In this document: positions 23,395-32,030 of the stretch, piece by piece | Layout: every line of letters begins with the position of its first letter | Numbering within the stretch: the first letter of the stretch is position 1 | From: Lentibacter sp. XHP0401 | GTDB taxonomy: Bacteria; Pseudomonadota; Alphaproteobacteria; Rhodobacterales; Rhodobacteraceae | Length of the DNA stretch: 64,000 nt | NCBI RefSeq assembly: GCF_025751535.1 | Contig: NZ_JAOWLC010000001.1 | Location: 248,001-312,000, forward strand | Direction: 5' to 3' | Position numbers and translations under genes: made by a program | Notes under the pieces: model-generated | Told to the model about the DNA's origin: nothing | What the model saw: only the letters and a program-made list of their open reading frames with translations | Database searches by the model: none

Positions 23395-24027
23395 ATGCAG
23401 TTTCATGAGGTTAGATTTCCAGCGAATCTGAGCTTCGGCTCGTCTGGTGGCCCCGAGCGGCGCACCGATGTGGTGAGCCTTGCCAACGGATTTGAGGAGC
23501 GCAACACGCCTTGGGAGCATTCACGCCGCTGCTATGATGCGGGAATGGGGCTGCGCTCGATGGATGATATTGAAGCGGTGTTGGCTTTTTTCGAGGCGCG
23601 GCGTGGGCGGATGCACGGCTTTCGCTGGAAAGACTGGACGGACTTTCAGACGGGGCGGCCCTCGCGCGAGGTCGATTTTGAGGACGAGGTGATCGCCGTT
23701 GGCGATGAGGTTACAACTGTCTTTCAGCTTGTGAAAGTATATCGCTCGGGCGAGCAGACCTATGCGCGCCCTGTGAGCAAGCCTGTTGAGGGCACATTGC
23801 GAGTTGGGCTTTCGGGCGATGAGCAGAGCGAAGGGATCGATTTTACCGTTGATTATACCTCGGGTCTGGTGACATTCATGCACCCTCCGAGTGTCGATGT
23901 AGAGATCACGGCGGGTTTTCACTTTGATGTGCCGGTGCGTTTTGACACCGATCAGATCGTTGCTTCGGCGGCAACGTTTGAAGCGGGCGAAGTACCAGGC
24001 GTGCCTGTTGTGGAGCTTCGGGTCTGA
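23395..24027 (+). CDS. GTA g12, distal tail / baseplate protein (DUF2460)
   Basis: This 210-residue protein matches DUF2460: MQFHEVRFPANLSFGSSGGPER at the start, LFF-type helix AVLAFFEARRGRMHGFRWKDWTD near 60-83, and VDYTSGLVTF near 150. In RcGTA the equivalent protein forms the distal tail ring at the baseplate. I chose the ATG at 23395 because it follows AAGGAGAAAATC; the frame is open upstream. It overlaps g13 by one base (TGATG). Confidence 0.9.
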   Translation: MQFHEVRFPANLSFGSSGGPERRTDVVSLANGFEERNTPWEHSRRCYDAGMGLRSMDDIEAVLAFFEARRGRMHGFRWKDWTDFQTGRPSREVDFEDEVIAVGDEVTTVFQLVKVYRSGEQTYARPVSKPVEGTLRVGLSGDEQSEGIDFTVDYTSGLVTFMHPPSVDVEITAGFHFDVPVRFDTDQIVASAATFEAGEVPGVPVVELRV

Positions 24028-24917
24028 TGGGCGGCGTGAAGGGCGCGCTGCTCGCGCATTTGCAGACAGGCTGCACGACCATCTGCCGCTGTTGGGCGTT
24101 GACGCGGAAAGACGGCACGGTGATGGGCTTTACCGACCACGACAAGGCGCTGGCCTTTGAGGGCATCGGTTTCCGCGCCGATACGGGGATGAGCACTGCG
24201 ACGCTACAGCAAGCAACAGGGCTGTCTGTCGACAACACCGAGACCATGGGCGCGCTGAGTGATGCAAGCATCAGCGAGGCCGATATCGAGGCCGGGCGCT
24301 ATGACGGGGCCGAGGTGTCATCATGGCTGGTGAATTGGGCCGATGTGAGCGCCCGCCATCTTATGTTTCGCGGCACGATTGGCGAGATTCGGCGCGGCAA
24401 GGGCGCGTTTCACGCCGAGCTGCGCGGGCTGACCGAGGCTTTGGGGCGTCCTGTAGGGCGGGTTTACCAGAAGCCCTGCACCGCTGTTTTGGGCGATGCT
24501 AGCTGCGGGTTTGACGCCAGCGCTGAGGGCTATTTTGACGCGCGCGCGGTCGAGGTTGTCGAGGAGGGCCGCGTCTTTCGGTTTGAGCAGATGACGGGTT
24601 TCGAGCCGGCGTGGTTTGCCTTTGGCACGCTTGAGGGGGTGAGCGGAGAGTGCGCGGGCCTCAAGGGCATTGTGAAGCGCGATTACTTCGAGGGTGAAGC
24701 GCGCGTGATCGAGCTTTGGCATCCGATGCGCGCGGGGATTGCTACGGGGGATTTGATCCGCCTTGTGGCGGGATGCGACAAACGTATGCAGACCTGCCGT
24801 ACGAAATTCATCAACCTTCTGAATTTTCAAGGTTTTCCTGATATTCCGGGCGATACTTGGCTTGCGGTGCAGCCCCAAAGCGCGGGGCAGACAGGCGGCG
24901 GGAGCAGACGTTCATGA
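24027..24917 (+). CDS. GTA g13, baseplate hub protein (DUF2163 / phage BR0599 family)
   Basis: This 296-residue protein has the DUF2163 pattern: cysteine-containing TTICRCWALTRKDGTVMGFTDHDKAL near 12-37, then VGRVYQKPCTAVLGDASCGFD near 145-165. A C-terminal cysteine cluster, CDKRMQTCRTKFINLLNFQGFPDIPG, lies near 252-277. The conserved cysteines in this family bind an iron-sulfur cluster in the RcGTA structure. It forms part of the baseplate hub. The start overlaps the g12 stop by one base and the end overlaps g14 by 4. Confidence 0.9.
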   Translation: MGGVKGALLAHLQTGCTTICRCWALTRKDGTVMGFTDHDKALAFEGIGFRADTGMSTATLQQATGLSVDNTETMGALSDASISEADIEAGRYDGAEVSSWLVNWADVSARHLMFRGTIGEIRRGKGAFHAELRGLTEALGRPVGRVYQKPCTAVLGDASCGFDASAEGYFDARAVEVVEEGRVFRFEQMTGFEPAWFAFGTLEGVSGECAGLKGIVKRDYFEGEARVIELWHPMRAGIATGDLIRLVAGCDKRMQTCRTKFINLLNFQGFPDIPGDTWLAVQPQSAGQTGGGSRRS

Positions 24918-25360
24918 GCGATGTGGCAGAGCAAGCGGTGAGAGAGGCGCGCGCGTGGATCGGCACACCCTATCATCATCAGGCGGCTGTGAAGGGCATT
25001 GGAACAGACTGCCTTGGCCTGTTGCGTGGTGTCTGGCGTGCGATTTACGGCGAGGAGCCCGAGGCCGTGCCAGCTTATACGCCCGACTGGTCGGAGCCGC
25101 AGGGGGAAGAACGGCTTTGGCAGGCCGCCGAGCGGCACCTGATCCCTGTGCAGGTGGCGCAGGCCGAGGCGGGGGATATTCTTTTGTTCCGGATGCGCAG
25201 CGGCGGAGTTGCCAAGCACCTCGGCATCATGTCGGCGTCTGGCTCTGCACCCAAATTCATTCACGCCTATTCGGGGCATGCGGTGCTGGAAAGCCCGCTG
25301 ACGACCCCATGGCAGCGCCGCGTTGTGGCTTCATTTCGTTTTTCTGAGGAGGTCTCCTGA
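24914..25360 (+). CDS. GTA g14, NlpC/P60 cell-wall peptidase
   Basis: This 148-residue peptidase has the NlpC/P60 fold: the catalytic cysteine is in GTDCLGLLRGVW (about residue 36) and the histidine in GVAKHLGIM (about residue 103). It is thought to open the peptidoglycan of the recipient when GTA DNA enters. I chose the ATG at 24914 because it overlaps the g13 stop (ATGA). Its stop overlaps the g15 start by one base. Confidence 0.9.
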   Translation: MSDVAEQAVREARAWIGTPYHHQAAVKGIGTDCLGLLRGVWRAIYGEEPEAVPAYTPDWSEPQGEERLWQAAERHLIPVQVAQAEAGDILLFRMRSGGVAKHLGIMSASGSAPKFIHAYSGHAVLESPLTTPWQRRVVASFRFSEEVS

Positions 25361-28300
25361 TGGCAACCATTCTTCTTTCGGCAGCAGGCGCTGCGATTGG
25401 CGGCTCTGTGGGCGGCTCGGTTCTGGGCCTCTCGATGGCTGCTGTGGGCCGTTTCGCGGGGGCCAGCCTTGGCCGCGCGATTGACCAGAGCGTTATGGGG
25501 CAAGGCTCTGATGTTGTCGAACATGGCCGCGTTGAACGTTTTCGCCTTACCTCTGCGGGCGAAGGCGACCCTGTGGCGCAGGTTTACGGGCGGATGCGGG
25601 TTGCGGGCCATGTGATCTGGGCGACGCAATTTGCCGAGAGCGTAACCACGACTGGAGGCGGCAAAGGTGTTTCCTCCAGCCCGAAAACGAGCCAGTTCAG
25701 CTACACCGTGAGCATGGCGATTGCGCTCTGTGAGGGGGTGATCTCGGGCGTGGGCCGTGTTTGGGCTGATGGGCTTGAGGTTGACCCAGAGAGCCTCGGG
25801 ATGCGCGTTTATCGCGGCTTGCCTGACCAGATGCCGGACCCGAAGATGGAGGCCGTGGAGGGCGCAGGGCAAGTGCCTGCTTACCGTGGCACGGCCTATG
25901 TTGTGCTGGAAGAGCTTGGGCTTGAGCGCTTTGGCAACCGTGTGCCGCAGTTCGAGTTTGAGGTGATGCGACCTACGCAAGCACACTTGGACGACGCGGA
26001 CGAAGACATGGCCCATGTTGTTCAGGCTGTGGCTATGATGCCCGGCAGTGGGGAATACACGCTAGCCACAACCCCCGTGCGCTATGACTACGGTGTGGGG
26101 CAGGCCGCTTTGGCAAATGTGAATACACCTGCGGGTAAGGCTGATTTTCGTGTGGCGACCGAGCGTATGATGACCGAGTTGCCCAACCTTAAAGCAAGCT
26201 CGCTGATTGTGAGCTGGTTTGGTGGGGATTTGCGCTGTGGTGAGTGTGAGCTGCGCCCCAGGGTTGAGCAAAAGCAACATGACGGCACGGAGATGCCATG
26301 GCAGGTGGCGGGGCTGACGCGGGCCATAGCTGAGGAAGTGCCGCGGGATGGCACGGCGCGGCCTGTCTATGGCGGCACACCATCAGATCAGTCTGTCATC
26401 GAGGCGATCACGCATCTGCATGAACAGGGCGTTGAGGTGCTCTATTATCCGTTTATCCTGATGGACCAGCTTGCGGAAAATACGCTAACAGACCCTTACA
26501 CAGGCGATATGGGCCAGCCTGCCTTCCCTTGGCGCGGGCGCATCACGCTCTCCAGCGCGCCGGGACAGAGCAGCAGCTCTGACGGGACGGCGATGGCAGA
26601 CGGCGAGGTGGCGGCGTTTTTCGGCATGGCCTGTGCGAGCGATTTTACCGTTGCCAACGGGGCTGTGACATATTCGGGGCCAGACGAGTGGTCCTACTCC
26701 CGCTTTATCCTGCACAACGCTGCACTCTGCGCGGCGGCAGGAGGCGTTGACAGCTTTTCTATCGGCTCGGAGATGCGCGAGTTGACTAAAATTCGCGGCG
26801 CTACAGGCTTCGTGGTTGTGGCGGCTTTGAAGGGCTTGGCTGCCGAAGCGCGTGCACTTCTGGGCCCGAATGTGAAGATCGGATACTGCGCGGATTGGTC
26901 GGAATACTTCGGCTTCAATGACAATGGCGACCGTCTCTTTCACCTTGATCCGCTCTGGTCAGACGCGAACATCGACTTCATCGGTATTGATAATTACATG
27001 CCGCTGAGTGACTGGCGGGATGAAGAGGGCGAGGCAGATGAGGCCTATGGCTCGATCTACAACCTCGACTATCTGGAGGCCAATATTCTGGGGGGCGAGG
27101 GTTATGACTGGTTCTATCACTCACCCGAAGCGCGCGCGGCGCAGATCCGCACGCCGATTGAGGATACTGAGCATTCCGAGCCATGGGTTTGGCGCTACAA
27201 AGACATTGTAAACTGGTGGTCCTCTGATCACCACGAGCGCGTGAATGGCGTGCGCTCGGAAACACCCACGGAGTGGATTCCGCAGTCCAAGCCCATTTGG
27301 TTTACCGAGCTGGGCTGTGCGGCGATTGATAAGGGCACCAACCAGCCCAACAAGTTCCTTGACCCCAAATCCAGCGAAAGCAGCTTGCCGCATTACTCCA
27401 ACGGGCGGCGCGACGACTACCTGCAGGCACAATACCTGCGCGCGATGCACCGCTTTTGGGCGCGGGCGGAGAACAACCCTGTGTCTGTGGAGTATAACGC
27501 GCCGATGCTTGACATGAGCCGCGCCTTTGTCTGGGCATGGGATGCGCGGCCTTACCCGCACTTCCCCGCGCTTGAGGCGGTTTGGAGCGATGCCGGCAAC
27601 TATGCACGCGGGCATTGGATCACCGGGCGGGCTTCGTCGCGTGCGCTGTCTTCGGTTGTGGCGGAGCTATGCGAGCGTGCCGGACTAACAGCTTATGATG
27701 TGAGCGATCTCAAGGGGGTGGTTGAGGGCTATGCCGTTGGGCAGGTCGAGGAGGCGCGCGCTTCGCTTCAGCCTCTTATGCTGGCTTACGGCTTTGACGC
27801 CGTGGAGCGTGACGGAACGCTTGTGTTCCTGATGCGCGAAGGACGCGAAGATACGAGCCTGGATGCCCGCGCCGTTGCGTTGAGCGAAGAACTTGAGGCC
27901 GATGTGGAGCGGCTGCGTGCCTCGGAGGCCGAGTTGATGGGGCGTGTGCGGCTGCGGTTTATCCAGAGCGGTGCTGACTTTGAGACAATCGCCGAGGAAG
28001 CCGTGCTGCCTGACCAAGCCACGCAGGCTGTGGCGGTTTCTGAACTACCCTTGGTGATGCGCCGCGGCAGCGGGCGCCAGATTGTCGAGCGCTGGCTCTC
28101 GGAAGCGCGGGTGGCGCGCGACACCCTGCGCTTTGCACTGCCGCCTTCAAGGCTTGATGTGGCGGCGGGGGATGTCTTGCGGCTGAACCACGAGGGAAGT
28201 GCGCAGCTTATTCGTGTGGACCGTGTCGAGATCGGTCGTGAGCAGATCGTCGAAGGCGTGCGGATCGAGCCGGAAACATACAACCCCGTTGATGTGGCCG

Positions 28301-29268
28301 AAGATGCGCCGCTCATGCCGGGGTTCACACCGCCTGTGCCGGTCTTTCCGCCGTTTCTGGATTTGCCACTGATGCGCGGTGATGAAGCGCCCCATGCGCC
28401 GCATTTGGCAGTGACAGCCGAGCCATGGCCCGGAAGTGCCGCGCTTTATACTTCAAGCGACGGGGAGGGCTACCGGTTTGACAGACTCGTCACAGCGCGC
28501 AGCACTGTGGGTGTTCTGGAAACACCGCTCACGGCGGCCTGCGCCGGGCTCTATGACCGAGGTTCAAATGTGAGTGTGCGCCTCACTTCGGGAACCCTCG
28601 CCTCAGTGAGCGAGCTTGCGATGCTGAACGGGAGCAACCTTGCAGCTATTGGCGATGGCAGCCCCGAAAACTGGGAGCTGGTGCAATTCCAGAACGCCGA
28701 TCTGGTGGCCGAGAAAACCTATACACTCACGCGGCTGTTGCGTGGGCAACTTGGCAGCGATGCGTGGCAGCCGCAAAGCTGGCCCGCTGGAAGCTATTTT
28801 GTGCTGCTCGACGGGAGGCCAGAGCAAGTGGGTTTGCAGGCGTCCGAGCGCGGGCTGGAGCGGTTTTATCGTGTTGGTCCTGCGAGCCGGCCCTATGATG
28901 ACCCATCTTATACGGGCATGTCGGCGGCCTTTGACGGCGTGGGTTTGAGGCCGCTGAGCCCTTGCCATTTGAACCTCGCGCAAGATGCTGTCGGCTATAG
29001 CGCCAGCTGGATCAGACGGTCGCGTATCGGTGCGGACAGCTGGGAGCTTCTCGATGTGCCGCTCGGTGAAGACAGTGAAAGCTATCTCGTGCGGGTGAGC
29101 GCTGGGGGTGTGGTGCTGCGTGAAAGCATCGTTGCTACACCGAACTGGAGCTATTCTGCCGCACAGGCGGCAGCAGATGGGGCGGGCGCAGGCTTCACGC
29201 TGTCCGTTGCGCAGATATCGGGCGTTTATGGCGCGGGTGCTTTTACACATGGCGATGTGAGCGCCTAA
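25360..29268 (+). CDS. GTA g15, baseplate megatron / host-specificity protein with TIM-barrel-like domain
   Basis: This 1302-residue protein is the largest GTA product and lies at the tail tip. It begins with a glycine-alanine-rich segment (AGAAIGGSVGGSVLGLS), then a hub region. The GTA TIM-barrel domain spans about 430-730, with IGYCADWSEYF, FIGIDNYMPLSDWRD and WFTELGCAAID. A Phage-tail_3-type module follows to about 1050, and a beta-rich C-terminal region starts near APHLAVTAEPWPG. It probably contacts the recipient surface and may degrade envelope glycans. GGAGG precedes the ATG. Confidence 0.93.
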   Translation: MATILLSAAGAAIGGSVGGSVLGLSMAAVGRFAGASLGRAIDQSVMGQGSDVVEHGRVERFRLTSAGEGDPVAQVYGRMRVAGHVIWATQFAESVTTTGGGKGVSSSPKTSQFSYTVSMAIALCEGVISGVGRVWADGLEVDPESLGMRVYRGLPDQMPDPKMEAVEGAGQVPAYRGTAYVVLEELGLERFGNRVPQFEFEVMRPTQAHLDDADEDMAHVVQAVAMMPGSGEYTLATTPVRYDYGVGQAALANVNTPAGKADFRVATERMMTELPNLKASSLIVSWFGGDLRCGECELRPRVEQKQHDGTEMPWQVAGLTRAIAEEVPRDGTARPVYGGTPSDQSVIEAITHLHEQGVEVLYYPFILMDQLAENTLTDPYTGDMGQPAFPWRGRITLSSAPGQSSSSDGTAMADGEVAAFFGMACASDFTVANGAVTYSGPDEWSYSRFILHNAALCAAAGGVDSFSIGSEMRELTKIRGATGFVVVAALKGLAAEARALLGPNVKIGYCADWSEYFGFNDNGDRLFHLDPLWSDANIDFIGIDNYMPLSDWRDEEGEADEAYGSIYNLDYLEANILGGEGYDWFYHSPEARAAQIRTPIEDTEHSEPWVWRYKDIVNWWSSDHHERVNGVRSETPTEWIPQSKPIWFTELGCAAIDKGTNQPNKFLDPKSSESSLPHYSNGRRDDYLQAQYLRAMHRFWARAENNPVSVEYNAPMLDMSRAFVWAWDARPYPHFPALEAVWSDAGNYARGHWITGRASSRALSSVVAELCERAGLTAYDVSDLKGVVEGYAVGQVEEARASLQPLMLAYGFDAVERDGTLVFLMREGREDTSLDARAVALSEELEADVERLRASEAELMGRVRLRFIQSGADFETIAEEAVLPDQATQAVAVSELPLVMRRGSGRQIVERWLSEARVARDTLRFALPPSRLDVAAGDVLRLNHEGSAQLIRVDRVEIGREQIVEGVRIEPETYNPVDVAEDAPLMPGFTPPVPVFPPFLDLPLMRGDEAPHAPHLAVTAEPWPGSAALYTSSDGEGYRFDRLVTARSTVGVLETPLTAACAGLYDRGSNVSVRLTSGTLASVSELAMLNGSNLAAIGDGSPENWELVQFQNADLVAEKTYTLTRLLRGQLGSDAWQPQSWPAGSYFVLLDGRPEQVGLQASERGLERFYRVGPASRPYDDPSYTGMSAAFDGVGLRPLSPCHLNLAQDAVGYSASWIRRSRIGADSWELLDVPLGEDSESYLVRVSAGGVVLRESIVATPNWSYSAAQAAADGAGAGFTLSVAQISGVYGAGAFTHGDVSA

Positions 29269-29292
29269 CCAGTGGCAGGTGATTGCGAACGG

Positions 29293-29322
29293 GGCGGCTT
29301 AGGGAAACCTCGGCCGCCTTTT
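29293..29322 (+). terminator. Intrinsic terminator of the GTA cluster
   Basis: GGCGGC and GCCGCC form a 6-bp stem over a 14-base loop and are followed by TTTT, 25 bases after the g15 stop. It separates the GTA genes from cysE, whose own start region follows (29323-29417). Confidence 0.65.
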
Positions 29323-29417
29323 CTCTGTGCCCCTGCATAGCGCGCCTCACGGAATTGCGTTTGTCATGAGCGGACGGTTTCCTATATGCATGTTATGCAA
29401 GCGCAAAGGAGACCGCC

Positions 29418-30233
29418 ATGGCCCAGCTTAAAACCAACCTCGCCAAGCTTGACCCTGTTTGGGCGCAAATTCGCGATGAGGCCGAAGAGGCCGTGAAAGC
29501 CGAGCCGCTCTTGGGCGGCCTGGTCCACGCCTGCATTCTGCACCACAGCTCGATTGAAAAGGCGCTGGCTTACCGTATTTCGACGAAGCTCGCTTCAAGC
29601 GAGATGTCGGAGCAAATTTTGCGCGAAATTTGTGATGAAGCCTATGGCGGCGATGATAATCTTGCGATGAGTGCACGGGCAGATATTGTCGCGGTTTATG
29701 ACCGTGACCCCGCCTGCCACCGCTTTTTGCAGCCTATCCTGTTCTTCAAAGGGTTTCAGGCGGTGCAGGCCTATCGTGTTTCCAACTGGCTTTGGCGCGA
29801 AGGGCATAGAGACCTCGCCTATTTCTTCCAGATGCGCAGCTCGGAGGCCTTCGGGATTGATATTCATCCCGGAGCACGGATCGGTAAGGGCATCATGATC
29901 GATCACGCACATTCGATTGTTATCGGTGAAACCGCTGTTGTGGGCGACAATGTTTCGATGCTGCACTCGGTTACGCTCGGCGGCACCGGCAAGGAAGAGG
30001 AAGACCGCCATCCCAAGATTGGCGATGGGGTTCTGATTGGCGCTGGCGCGAAAGTGCTCGGCAACATCAAGGTCGGCAACTGCTCTCGGATCGCGGCGGG
30101 CTCTGTTGTGCTTCAGGATATCCCTGCCAAGAAAACAGTCGCTGGCGTTCCGGCGCGGATCGTTGGCGAAGCGGGCTGTGCGACGCCTTCTCAAACCATG
30201 AACCAGGTGATTGAACGCGGGTTTGACGACTGA
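29418..30233 (+). CDS. cysE: Serine O-acetyltransferase
   Basis: This 271-residue enzyme makes O-acetylserine from serine and acetyl-CoA, the first step of cysteine synthesis. The N-terminal helical domain (DEAEEAVKAEPLLGGLVHACILHH) is followed by the left-handed beta-helix of hexapeptide repeats: GIDIHPGARIGKGIMIDH near 150-167, SMLHSVTLGGTGK, GVLIGAGAKVLGNIKVG. The active-site histidines of DHAHS and MLHS are present. AAAGGAGA precedes the ATG. The gene directly follows the GTA cluster, an arrangement I recall from other Rhodobacterales. Confidence 0.95.
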   Translation: MAQLKTNLAKLDPVWAQIRDEAEEAVKAEPLLGGLVHACILHHSSIEKALAYRISTKLASSEMSEQILREICDEAYGGDDNLAMSARADIVAVYDRDPACHRFLQPILFFKGFQAVQAYRVSNWLWREGHRDLAYFFQMRSSEAFGIDIHPGARIGKGIMIDHAHSIVIGETAVVGDNVSMLHSVTLGGTGKEEEDRHPKIGDGVLIGAGAKVLGNIKVGNCSRIAAGSVVLQDIPAKKTVAGVPARIVGEAGCATPSQTMNQVIERGFDD

Positions 30234-30281
30234 GCTTTGTCGCTGATCCAAAGGGGTGCCTGCGGCACACAGGTTTGTTTA

Positions 30282-30316
30282 TTGGGGGCCAGCCCCCAAA
30301 CCCCCGGGATATTTAG
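30282..30316. repeat. Dispersed repeat copy A (GGGGGCCAGCCCCC...CCCGGGATATTT)
   Basis: After cysE there is a hairpin GGGGG-CCAG-CCCCC followed by CCCCCGGGATATTT. The same element occurs in the opposite orientation at 45011-45044. It is probably a small extragenic element typical of Rhodobacteraceae gene ends. Confidence 0.6.
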
Positions 30317-30344
30317 GGCAAAAAGAAAGGCATGGGCGTTTTTG

Positions 30345-30382
30345 CGGGGCAGCAGGAAGGTATCTCCTGCTGCCCCGTTTTT
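30345..30382 (+). terminator. Strong intrinsic terminator after cysE
   Basis: A perfect 13-bp stem (CGGGGCAGCAGGA / TCCTGCTGCCCCG) with a 7-base loop is followed by TTTTT. The convergent M20 peptidase gene ends 18 bases further on; on its strand the hairpin lacks a U-run, so this mainly ends the cysE transcript. Confidence 0.85.
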
Positions 30383-30400
30383 GTATGGGGTAGGCTGAGG

Positions 30401-31777
30401 TTAGGCCTGTGTCATTTCTTCCAGCACACGTGCCCAGGAACGAATGCCTTTGTGAAAGCTCTCCATGTCGTATTTCTCGTTGGGTGAGTGGATTTGGTCG
30501 TCATCCTTGCCAAAGCCGATGAGCATCGCGTCCATATCGAGGATATCCTTGAAGAAGCCCGCAATCGGGATCGAGCCACCGCAGCCCACATAAGCGGCCG
30601 CATCGGGCCATTCATCGGACAGTGCCTTGCGGGCCTGCTCGAACGCGGGGTGCGAAACTGACATCTGCGCCGCGGGCGCGCCTTTGTCGCCTTTGAAGCT
30701 GACCTTATAGTCGGACGGTACGGAAGCCTCGACGTATGCCTTGAGTGCCGCGACGATCTTGGCCGGGTCTTGTTGCCCGACCAGGCGGAAGGTGAACTTG
30801 GCGTGGGCTTTGCTTGGCAGCACGGTTTTTGAGCCGTCGCCTGTATAGCCGCCCCACATCCCGTTGACTTCGCAGGTGGGCCGTGACCAGAGCTTTTCAA
30901 GCGGAGTGCGGTCAACCTCACCGCCTTGTTCTGTCAGTCCGACATCACCGAGAAACCTGGTATGATCAAAGCTGAGCGCCTGCCATTGGGAGCGGATCTC
31001 GTCTGAAAGTTCGGGCACACCGTCATAGAAGCCATCCAAGGTGATACGCCCCGTTTCGTCATGCAAGCCAGCAATGATCCTTGCCATCACATGCAGAGGG
31101 TTGCGCACGAGGCCGCCATACATGCCGGAGTGCAAATCGCGGTCGGGGCCGGTGATTTCAACTTCGACCCCCGCAAGCCCGCGCAGCATCGTGATAATCG
31201 CGGGGACGCGGCTTTCAAACAGGCCTGTGTCGCAGATGAGGGCGATGTCGGCTTTCAGTTCGTCCGCGTTGTCTTTCATAAACGGAATAAGCGAGGGCGA
31301 ACCGCTTTCCTCTTCTCCCTCAAAGAAGAAGGTGATCTGGCAGGGCAGGGTGCCGTTCACTTCTTTCCATGCGCGGCAGGCTTCGACAAAGGTCATGAGC
31401 TGGCCTTTATCGTCCGAAGATCCACGCCCGCGGATCACACGGCCGGCGGGGGTTTCTTCTACTGCGGGGTCAAACGGGTCACGATCCCAGAGATTGAGCG
31501 GATCTACCGGCTGCACATCATAGTGTCCGTAAAACAGGATGTGCGGCCCGTCGCCCTCGACATGGCCAACAACCATCGGATGACCCGGTGTAGGGCGTTT
31601 GGTGGCTTTTGCCCCGATACTTTCAAGATCGGCGACAAGCCAGTCGGCGGCTGTCTGGCAATGTTCGGCAAAAGCTGGGTCGGTTGACACGGAAGGTATA
31701 CGCAACAGCTCAAGTAGACGGTCGGTGGCTTCGGGCAGGTTTGTGTCGATCTGGTTGAGAACGTCTTTGAGAGACAT
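30401..31777 (-). CDS. M20 family metallopeptidase (dipeptidase)
   Basis: This 458-residue protein is a cytosolic M20 dipeptidase of the ArgE/DapE/CPG2 group. Zinc ligands and catalytic residues are visible in LFYGHYDVQPVDPLN near 80-95 (His, then Asp), GRGSSDDKGQLM near 115, FFEGEEESGS near 148 (Glu-Glu), ALICDTGLF near 178, and a late histidine region near the C-terminus. A dimerisation domain (about 185-320) lies in the middle. No signal peptide is seen. The exact peptide substrate cannot be read from the sequence. Confidence 0.9.
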   Translation of the reverse strand: MSLKDVLNQIDTNLPEATDRLLELLRIPSVSTDPAFAEHCQTAADWLVADLESIGAKATKRPTPGHPMVVGHVEGDGPHILFYGHYDVQPVDPLNLWDRDPFDPAVEETPAGRVIRGRGSSDDKGQLMTFVEACRAWKEVNGTLPCQITFFFEGEEESGSPSLIPFMKDNADELKADIALICDTGLFESRVPAIITMLRGLAGVEVEITGPDRDLHSGMYGGLVRNPLHVMARIIAGLHDETGRITLDGFYDGVPELSDEIRSQWQALSFDHTRFLGDVGLTEQGGEVDRTPLEKLWSRPTCEVNGMWGGYTGDGSKTVLPSKAHAKFTFRLVGQQDPAKIVAALKAYVEASVPSDYKVSFKGDKGAPAAQMSVSHPAFEQARKALSDEWPDAAAYVGCGGSIPIAGFFKDILDMDAMLIGFGKDDDQIHSPNEKYDMESFHKGIRSWARVLEEMTQA

Positions 31778-31879
31778 GGCGTTGTCCTTGGATTGGTTTG
31801 GGGGATTGGTTCGGGTAAACGTAACCTTGGGTGCGGTAATGTCCAGCCGTGAAAAGATATAACAAAAAGGCCGGTTTTA

Positions 31880-31893
31880 TTGATCTGGGTCAA
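31880..31893. promoter_or_regulatory. FNR/FnrL-type box upstream of hemA
   Basis: TTGAT-CTGG-GTCAA matches the FNR consensus TTGAT-N4-ATCAA at nine of ten positions. It lies about 138 bases before the hemA GTG. A TAAC-containing -10-like stretch near 31913-31920 is about the right distance downstream. FnrL control of hemA under low oxygen is known in Rhodobacter sphaeroides. The rest of the 253-base gap shows no clear extra motif. Confidence 0.65.
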
Positions 31894-32030
31894 ACAAAAA
31901 AGCGCGGCAAAATGTAACCTGTTGTTCAAGGGTAGCGTCTCGTAGTGTTATTCAGTAATGTGAATACGGGATTCTGCACAGCCAGTTGCCGACAAACGGA
32001 AAAATACAAGAGACCAAAAGGGGATCGCGC

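Noticed and set aside
15091-29322. Active prophage
   Set aside because: Only packaging and structural genes of the GTA order are present; no integrase, attachment sites, repressor or replication genes were seen.
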